A DNA stretch of 10,733 nucleotides. It comes from an uncultured bacterium. Lineage in GTDB: Bacteria; Verrucomicrobiota; Kiritimatiellia; RFP12; UBA1067. Made by a program: the position numbers and the translations under genes. The notes below the pieces were generated by a model. It was not told the origin of the DNA and searched no databases. It saw only the letters and a list, made by a program, of their open reading frames with translations. Positions 5,963-10,733 of the stretch are shown piece by piece. Positions within the stretch are counted from its first letter, which is position 1. The number at the start of each line of letters is the position of its first letter. Where the stretch lies: the NCBI GenBank assembly GCA_902773475.1, contig CACYEO010000192.1, forward strand, positions 1-10,733, read 5' to 3'.

Positions 5963-7594
5963 TCACCTGATCGTGCCCAGAACCGCCTGCGAAAGAAGCC
6001 CGCCCAGCGCTTCCTGCCGCCACGGCAGGCGCACCGTCAGCAGGTTGAAGGCGCGCGCGATTTCCACGTCCGCGCGCGGAAGGCGCTGGCGCACGAAAAG
6101 GACCACCGGCAGGAATTTCGTGCCCTTGCCTTCGCGTATCTTTATGATCGTCTCGCGGACTTTCCCCAGATCGTCCGGATCGGGCAGCAGGACGAGCGCG
6201 GCGGGCCGGACTTTGCGGCATTCCCGCGCAAGGGCGTCGGGAGAGTAATCCGCGGCCGCGCAGCCTTTCCATCCGGCCTCGGTCACGCCCTGCGCGAGCG
6301 CGGCCGCCTCCTGCGGGTCGAACCCGGCCACGGTCACGGCGGGCGGCTCGCACAGGGGCAGGCGGAACGCGACGCGCGTTCCGGCTTCGGTCCCCGGAAC
6401 CGGGGAGTCGAACGAAATGGAGCCGCCGTGGAGATCCACGATCTCGCGCGAAATCGCAAGCCCCAGACCGGTTCCGCCCACGACATCGCCGGAATGGAAG
6501 TACCGCTGCGAAAGGCGGGGCAGGTTTTCCTGCGAAACGCCGGGACCGTTGTCGTCCACGGTGACGACCGCTTCGCCGCCCTCGCCCGCAAGCGACACGC
6601 GGATTCCGCCGCCGGCCTGCGTGAACTTCACGGCGTTGCCGACTATGTTCATCACTACGCGCGAAATCTTGCGGGCGTCGCAGTTCGAAAAAAGCTCCGC
6701 GCGCGGGAAATCGAAATCGATGGAGATTTTCTTCACCGTCGCCTGCACAAGCGCGGGTCCGGCGCCATCGCGCACGACCGCCGAAAGCGGGGACGGGGAC
6801 TTGACCACGGCCAGCGTGTGCGTCTCTATCTGCCGCAGGTCGAGAATGTCGTTCACGGTGCCGAGAAGCCGCTTGGAATCGGAACGCAGGCGCTCAAGGT
6901 AGTCCACGGCCTTTTCAGGCAGCGGGCCTGCCACGCCGCGCAGCATGTTTTCCACGGCGTAGATCATCGAAGTCAGCGGAGTGCGCAGTTCGTGCGAACA
7001 GTTCGACACGAATTCAAGACGCGCGCGGTCCTGCGTTTCGAGGCGTTCCACCGCCTCCTGGAGCTTGCGCTGCGCCTCGTGGCGCACGGACACGTCGCGG
7101 AAAAAGAATGAAAGTTCGCCTTCGGGGTCGAGCTGCACGGAATTCACCGCGATCTCGGCGGGGAATGACGTGCCATCGCTTCTCTTGGCGCGCGCTTCTA
7201 TCAGCGTGAATTTGCGCGACATCAGGTTCCGGGCGACGGTGGAAATCAGCGAAGGGTCGGCGCCGGAGATGAGCGAAACGACGTTGGAGCCGCAGAGAGA
7301 GGGGACCGTCGTGCGGAAGAAATCCGCCGCGCGGGCGTTCGCCTCCAGTATCGTGCCGTCCGGGGACGTGATCGCGACCGCGTCGTACACGGATTCGAGA
7401 AGCTGGTAGAACGGCGTGTCGCGCAGGAACCGCCGCGCAAGCCACTGCCGCTCCGCGGGTTTCCGCGGAGCGGCGGGCTGCTTGGGCGGGCTGGACGGCT
7501 GCTGCGGGGGGTCGAGCCTCAGCGCTATGCGCATCGTGCGGCCCGAATCCGCGGCGGCCGACAGCCCGGCCGTCAGGTCTATCGTACCTGTCAT
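5963..7594 (-). CDS. Soluble PAS-domain sensor histidine kinase with a degenerate receiver domain
   Basis: This 543-residue hybrid-like kinase has no membrane segment, so it should sense a cytoplasmic signal. After a proline-rich N-terminus (about 29-45) comes a PAS domain (about 62-170). A short coiled coil (172-195) leads to HisKA with FVSNCSHELRTPLTSM (195-210) and phospho-acceptor His201. The ATPase domain follows: N box NIVGNAVKFT (316-325), G1 DDNGPGV (347-353), G2 GGTGLGLAISREIVDLHGG (373-391). Residues about 418-543 look like a receiver, but the N-terminal acidic pair is replaced by GF, the acceptor position in LVLLPDPDD is shifted, and the usual Lys-Pro reads RLP; phosphotransfer to it is unlikely. 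The ATG lies 9 bases after the RRM gene's stop with only a poor ribosome site, so coupling is likely. No cognate response regulator is in the window; ligand unknown. Confidence 0.9.
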   Translation of the reverse strand: MTGTIDLTAGLSAAADSGRTMRIALRLDPPQQPSSPPKQPAAPRKPAERQWLARRFLRDTPFYQLLESVYDAVAITSPDGTILEANARAADFFRTTVPSLCGSNVVSLISGADPSLISTVARNLMSRKFTLIEARAKRSDGTSFPAEIAVNSVQLDPEGELSFFFRDVSVRHEAQRKLQEAVERLETQDRARLEFVSNCSHELRTPLTSMIYAVENMLRGVAGPLPEKAVDYLERLRSDSKRLLGTVNDILDLRQIETHTLAVVKSPSPLSAVVRDGAGPALVQATVKKISIDFDFPRAELFSNCDARKISRVVMNIVGNAVKFTQAGGGIRVSLAGEGGEAVVTVDDNGPGVSQENLPRLSQRYFHSGDVVGGTGLGLAISREIVDLHGGSISFDSPVPGTEAGTRVAFRLPLCEPPAVTVAGFDPQEAAALAQGVTEAGWKGCAAADYSPDALARECRKVRPAALVLLPDPDDLGKVRETIIKIREGKGTKFLPVVLFVRQRLPRADVEIARAFNLLTVRLPWRQEALGGLLSQAVLGTIR

Positions 7595-7603
7595 GCGGGG
7601 AGG

Positions 7604-8089
7604 TCAGTCCCTTCGCGCGCCCTTGCTGTCGGGATGGCGGGCGATGTTCACGCGCATCTTGCGGCCGAGGATCTCCTTGTCGTTCAGCGCGGCCACGGCC
7701 TTTTCGGCCTCGGCCAGCTCGGGCATCACGACGAAGCCGAAGCCTTTGGAGCGGTTGTTGATTCCGTACGTGATGATGCGCGCGGAATTCACCTTTCCGA
7801 ACGGGTCGAACTCGGCGCGGAGCTGTTCGCTCGTGAGGTCGTAGCTGAGGTTCCCCACGTATATCTCCCAGCCGTCCGGGCCGGGGCGCGGCGGCTGCGC
7901 CGGGCGTTCGGGGATGTCGCGGCGGCGGTCCATGCGCGGACGCTGGTCCGCCCTTCCCTGCTGGCGGCCGTTCGCCGGGCAGGACTTGCGGGCCGTGAGG
8001 CGGCCCGCCGCGTATCCCGCGGCGAGGCCGGCGGCCCCTGCGATTCCGGCGAGCAGCGCCGGGTTGTTCAGCCATTCAGGCATGTTCAT
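7604..8089 (-). CDS. RRM RNA-binding protein with N-terminal membrane anchor
   Basis: This 161-residue protein has a single RNA-recognition motif at about 75-152, with RNP2 IYVGNL (76-81) and RNP1 KGFGFVVM (115-122), including the aromatic residues that stack on RNA bases. Bacterial RRM proteins are usually short, soluble, and end in a glycine-rich tail. This one instead starts with a hydrophobic Ala/Gly-rich segment, ALLAGIAGAAGLAAGYAAG (11-29), followed by Arg/Lys and a basic, proline-rich linker (30-72), which suggests an inner-membrane anchor with the RRM in the cytoplasm. ATG 8089 follows AAGGAG by 10 bases; the next ATG (8083) is the alternative. It sits between rpoD and the kinase gene, all on one strand. 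Its RNA targets are unknown. The anchor is read from hydropathy only. Confidence 0.88.
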   Translation of the reverse strand: MNMPEWLNNPALLAGIAGAAGLAAGYAAGRLTARKSCPANGRQQGRADQRPRMDRRRDIPERPAQPPRPGPDGWEIYVGNLSYDLTSEQLRAEFDPFGKVNSARIITYGINNRSKGFGFVVMPELAEAEKAVAALNDKEILGRKMRVNIARHPDSKGARRD

Positions 8090-8123
8090 CTGTGTTCTTC
8101 TCCTTCTCGTTCCCTTTGTTTCT

Positions 8124-8153
8124 CCGCGATCCCGCCCTGGGCGTCGGTCGCGG
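8124..8153 (-). other. Possible hairpin in the rpoD-RRM gap
   Basis: On the minus strand CCGCGA (8153-8148) can pair with TCGCGG (8129-8124), and an inner CGCC/GGCG stem with loop CAG sits between them. No T-run follows. It lies in the 105-base gap (8090-8194) between rpoD and the RRM gene and could be a weak terminator or processing site that sets RRM gene output below rpoD. The gap holds nothing else I recognise. Confidence 0.3.
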
Positions 8154-8194
8154 CTGTTTCCGTTGCCTGTCCAACTTTCCCTTCCGCGCGGCCG

Positions 8195-10456
8195 TCACTT
8201 CGTCGCTATGAAGCCTTCAAGCTTGCGCAGACGCACCGGATGGCGGAGCTTGCGAAGCGCCTTCGCCTCGATCTGGCGGATGCGCTCGCGCGTTACGTTG
8301 AACAGTTTTCCGACCTCTTCAAGAGTGCGGGAATATCCGTCCGTGAGGCCGAAACGGTAGTCCAGCACCTGACGCTCGCGGTCGGTCAGCGTCATCAGCA
8401 CTTCGCGAAGCCTTTCTTTCAGCATCGCGTAGTTTGTCATTTCGGACGGGTTCTCCGCGGAGGTGTCCGGAATGAAATCGCCGTAGTTTGCGTCGTCGTT
8501 GTCGCCGACCTTCGACTGCAGCGAAATCGGCTGCTGCGCCATGCGGTACACGGCGCGCACCTGTTCGACCTTCAGATCCATGGCGGAGGCGATTTCGCGC
8601 TCGTCCGGCTCGCGGCCGAGTTCCTGCAGAAGGTTCTTCTGCACGCGCTTGAGCCTGTTTATGGTCTCGATCATGTGCACGGGTATGCGGATCGTGCGGG
8701 CCTGGTCGGCGATCGCGCGCGTCGCCGCCTGGCGCAGCCACCACGTGGCGTAGGTCGAAAACTTGAAGCCGCGGTGGTATTCGAACTTCTCCACGGCCTT
8801 CATCAGGCCGGTGTTGCCTTCCTGGATCAGATCCAGGAACGACAGTCCGCGGTTCATGTATTTCTTCACGATGGACACGACGAGCCTGAGGTTCGCCTCG
8901 ACCATCTTCGTGCGGGCCTCCTGCCCGCTGCGAAGCGTGGTGCGCAGATCCGTGAAAAGCTCCATGAACTCCTCGGGCGGCATGCCGAAACGCGATTCGT
9001 AGGAAGACATCTTCTGGCGGATGTCCTCGAGCTCGCCTTTCGGGCGCACGCGCTCGTTTATCTGGAGGAGTTCGGCCTTGCGGCTCTGGAGGCGCTTGTA
9101 GGGGAGGTAGAGTTTCTCGTCCATCTCCATGCAGAGCGTCTCGAGGACTTTCTGCTTGAAATAGAGGCGGTCGAACGCCTCGGTCAGCGCCTCGGCGGCC
9201 TCCTGGTGCGCGCGCATGGCCTTGCGCACGGCCGCTTCCGAAGCGGGCGACTTCTTGCGGGCGCGCGCCTCGCGCAGCTTCGCCGCCGCGTGGTTCAGCG
9301 CCGACCCGATCTCCTCCAGCATCTCGCGGAACACCGGAAGGCTGTCCATGTACGTGTCGCGGTTGCCTTCGTACTTGTCGGACACTACGCGGTCGAAACG
9401 CTCTTCCTGCCTTTCAAGCTTGTTGAGCTGGTCGATGTAAAGCTCCGGCGTGAAGCCGAACCGGTTGAATATGTCGCGCATCTTCACTTCGGCTTCTTCG
9501 ATGCGGCGGCAGACTTCCGTCTCCTGCTCGCGCGAAAGAAGCGGAACCTGGCCCACGCGGTGGAGATACATGCGGATCGGGTCGTCGGAAATCTCCGAAG
9601 CCGTGTGCCTGCCGCGCGCCGCGTCGAGCGTCTTGTCCTTGTTCAGACGGTACGCCTCCGCGTCCTCGGGCTTGATCACGTCCACGCCGAGCGTGTTGAG
9701 CGTGTTTATGAAATCTTCGGTGGAGTTCGCGTCCAGGGCGGTGGACGGGATTATCGTGTTGAGATCGTCGTACGTGACAAACCCGCCGTTCTGGTCGGCG
9801 CGGTCTTTGAGTTCTTTCAGCACGGCGTTGAACTCCGCCGCGCCCAGGATGGACTGCGAGGCGAAACCCGCGCCGAGGCGCGCGTCGTCTTCCGCCGTCA
9901 TGTCCGAAAAGTCCGGTATGTCCGCGTCGCGCAGGAGATCCGCCGCCGAGGGGATATCGGTGTCGAAATCCGTCTCCGGATCGCCGTCCACTTCATCGCT
10001 CTCCGCGCGCCCCACCGCGGAAGCCACGGTGTCGAGGTTCAGCGTGCGCGCCTCTTCAAACTCTTCCTCGCCTTCGGAAACGAGCGCCGTCAGTTCGCTG
10101 CTGTCCGCCAGAAGGGACTCCGCGTCGGGCAGGTCGTCGCCCGCAATGCCGAGCGGATCGAAATCCGGCTGCGCCGCGTCCATCGCGGCGACCGCCGCCT
10201 CGCGCGCCTTTTCAATCACCTCCGCCGCCTGCACGGCAGCCTTGGACTTCCCTTCCTCCCGCCTGCCTGCGCCGGCCTTCTTCGCCGCAGGCTTCGCGGC
10301 GGCCTTCCCGGCGGCCTTCCCGGCGCGGGACGGAGACTTCGCCGCCGCGGCGGACTTCTTGCCCGAAGCCGCCTGCTTCGCGGGCGCGCTCTTCGCGGAT
10401 TTGGACGCCGCGGGCTTGGATTTGGAGACGGATTTCACGGGCTTTTTACTGGCCAT
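8195..10456 (-). CDS. rpoD: Primary sigma factor RpoD (sigma-70) with long basic/acidic N-terminal extension
   Basis: This is the 753-residue housekeeping sigma factor, about 140 longer than E. coli RpoD (613). Domains: a lysine/alanine-rich tail (1-75); a strongly acidic stretch (93-191); region 1.1 (about 205-265, [17 protein letters not shown]); region 1.2 (290-320, [22 protein letters not shown]); the non-conserved insert (about 325-510); region 2 (517-595, with [20 protein letters not shown] and [20 protein letters not shown] for -10 recognition and melting); region 3 (596-670); region 4 (680-745, with [20 protein letters not shown] as the -35 helix-turn-helix). Retaining region 1.1 and a complete region 2-4 core marks it as primary. 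ATG 10456 follows AGGAG by 5 bases and lies about 25 bases below a near-consensus promoter. Function is certain; the role of the tail is not known. Confidence 0.98.
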   Translation of the reverse strand: MASKKPVKSVSKSKPAASKSAKSAPAKQAASGKKSAAAAKSPSRAGKAAGKAAAKPAAKKAGAGRREEGKSKAAVQAAEVIEKAREAAVAAMDAAQPDFDPLGIAGDDLPDAESLLADSSELTALVSEGEEEFEEARTLNLDTVASAVGRAESDEVDGDPETDFDTDIPSAADLLRDADIPDFSDMTAEDDARLGAGFASQSILGAAEFNAVLKELKDRADQNGGFVTYDDLNTIIPSTALDANSTEDFINTLNTLGVDVIKPEDAEAYRLNKDKTLDAARGRHTASEISDDPIRMYLHRVGQVPLLSREQETEVCRRIEEAEVKMRDIFNRFGFTPELYIDQLNKLERQEERFDRVVSDKYEGNRDTYMDSLPVFREMLEEIGSALNHAAAKLREARARKKSPASEAAVRKAMRAHQEAAEALTEAFDRLYFKQKVLETLCMEMDEKLYLPYKRLQSRKAELLQINERVRPKGELEDIRQKMSSYESRFGMPPEEFMELFTDLRTTLRSGQEARTKMVEANLRLVVSIVKKYMNRGLSFLDLIQEGNTGLMKAVEKFEYHRGFKFSTYATWWLRQAATRAIADQARTIRIPVHMIETINRLKRVQKNLLQELGREPDEREIASAMDLKVEQVRAVYRMAQQPISLQSKVGDNDDANYGDFIPDTSAENPSEMTNYAMLKERLREVLMTLTDRERQVLDYRFGLTDGYSRTLEEVGKLFNVTRERIRQIEAKALRKLRHPVRLRKLEGFIATK

Positions 10457-10461
10457 GCAAA

Positions 10462-10466
10462 CTCCT
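10462..10466 (-). promoter_or_regulatory. Ribosome binding site of rpoD
   Basis: AGGAG on the minus strand, five bases (TTTGC) before ATG at 10456-10454. It fixes the start of the extended N-terminal tail, since the next in-frame Met is residue 92. Confidence 0.75.
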
Positions 10467-10488
10467 GGTTTGGTGAAGAAAGTCTGTT

Positions 10489-10517
10489 ATTTTATCGTTT
10501 TCCCGCGCGCTTGTCAA
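10489..10517 (-). promoter_or_regulatory. Near-consensus sigma-70 promoter of rpoD
   Basis: On the minus strand TTGACA (10517-10512, perfect) is followed by a 17-base spacer and TAAAAT (10494-10489, five of six). The predicted start near 10482 gives a 5' leader of about 25 bases. It should be read by RpoD itself, so the gene is probably self-sustaining, and it may also drive the RRM and kinase genes. Confidence 0.85.
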
Positions 10518-10544
10518 GGGGGCTATGAAATGTCTTATAATTTT

Positions 10545-10550
10545 TGTCAA
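10545..10550 (-). promoter_or_regulatory. Second TTGACA box upstream of rpoD
   Basis: A second perfect TTGACA lies 33 bases upstream of the first on the same strand. At 17-base spacing the -10 would be CATAGC (10527-10522), a poor match, so this may be a weak second promoter or a regulator site rather than an active start. The interval is flanked by GGGCT (10554-10550) and AGCCC (10524-10520), a short inverted repeat. Confidence 0.35.
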
Positions 10551-10672
10551 GCCCGGCACCTTGCCTTGCTGCCGCACGCGTTTAAAACCTGAAACGCCGC
10601 AATCTTGGATTTCTTACGCGCGCCCCCGCTGCCGTACGCTTGTTGTTGTCCGGCATTTCGCGCTTCTGGGAA
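10551..10672. other. Non-coding stretch upstream of the rpoD promoter
   Basis: I see no gene, tRNA or terminator here. It contains two copies of GCTGCCGYACGC at 10568-10579 and 10628-10639, identical at 11 of 12 positions and exactly 60 bases apart, and an A/T-richer patch around 10580-10614. Confidence 0.5.
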
Positions 10673-10733
10673 TCTAGAAGCCCTAGAATCCTAGAAGCCC
10701 TAGAAATCTAGAATCCTAGAAGCCTAGAAGCCT
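10673..10733. repeat. Tandem CTAGAA array, 8-9 bp period, running off the right edge
   Basis: Seven CTAGAA units start at 10674, 10683, 10691, 10700, 10708, 10716 and 10724, so the steps are 9, 8, 9, 8, 8, 8. The 2-3 bases after each core are GCC, TC, GCC, AT, TC, GC and GCC. The final CT at the edge fits the start of an eighth unit. TAG occurs in every reading frame, so it is not coding. The function is unknown; iterons, a multi-site operator or a dispersed intergenic repeat are possible. Confidence 0.85.

Noticed and set aside
8090..8194. An intrinsic terminator after rpoD
   Set aside because: A weak imperfect hairpin is present but without a T-run on the minus strand, so I list it only as a possible hairpin.
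7634..10528. A very long plus-strand open frame opposite rpoD and the RRM gene
   Set aside because: It is a frame shadow of GC-rich coding DNA: it spans two real genes and their gap, shows no domain, and is biased to Arg/His/Ala. rpoD on the other strand is unmistakable.
10673..10733. The CTAGAA array as a CRISPR
   Set aside because: The repeat core is 6 bases with 2-3 base gaps; CRISPRs have repeats of over 20 bases and unique spacers of similar length. No cas gene is present.

Overview
The window is a GC-rich (mostly G/C third positions), gene-dense bacterial chromosome segment. It carries a Tol-type envelope system (so an outer membrane is likely), an RNase HIII rather than only RNase HI/HII, a primary sigma factor with a very long lysine/alanine-rich N-terminal tail, and a bacterial RRM protein. 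That mix suggests a Gram-negative member of the PVC superphylum (Verrucomicrobiota/Kiritimatiellota/Lentisphaerota type). This is inference from gene content; no rRNA or marker tree is available here. All nine complete genes end in TGA.

Layout. (1) Bases 1-2819, minus strand: a probable operon pgsA - galM - ABC ATPase. The last gene starts with TTG and runs off the left edge. (2) Bases 2787-2866: a compact divergent promoter region with extended -10 elements facing both ways. (3) Bases 2867-5932, plus strand: rnhC - tolQ/exbB - tolR/exbD - tolA/tonB, with overlapping or nearly abutting genes. (4) Bases 5933-5962: a 30-base convergent gap holding two GC palindromes. (5) Bases 5963-10456, minus strand: rpoD - membrane-anchored RRM protein - soluble PAS histidine kinase, read from a near-consensus sigma-70 promoter upstream of rpoD. 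(6) Bases 10457-10733: the rpoD promoter region, then about 110 bases with no gene, then an unusual array of CTAGAA units every 8-9 bp that reaches the right edge.

How the genes fit together. The plus-strand cluster pairs an RNA/DNA-hybrid nuclease with the three inner-membrane parts of a proton-driven envelope machine. The left operon mixes phospholipid synthesis, sugar epimerisation and an ABC ATPase of ModF/PhrA type. The right operon places the housekeeping sigma factor ahead of an RNA-binding protein and a sensor kinase.

Most notable points: the ABC ATPase seems to keep only one of the two composite ATP sites of a twin-cassette protein; the terminal CTAG array contrasts with no CTAG seen by eye in the preceding 10.67 kb; the sigma factor has a histone-H1-like basic tail followed by a lysine-free acidic stretch; and the RRM protein carries an N-terminal membrane anchor.
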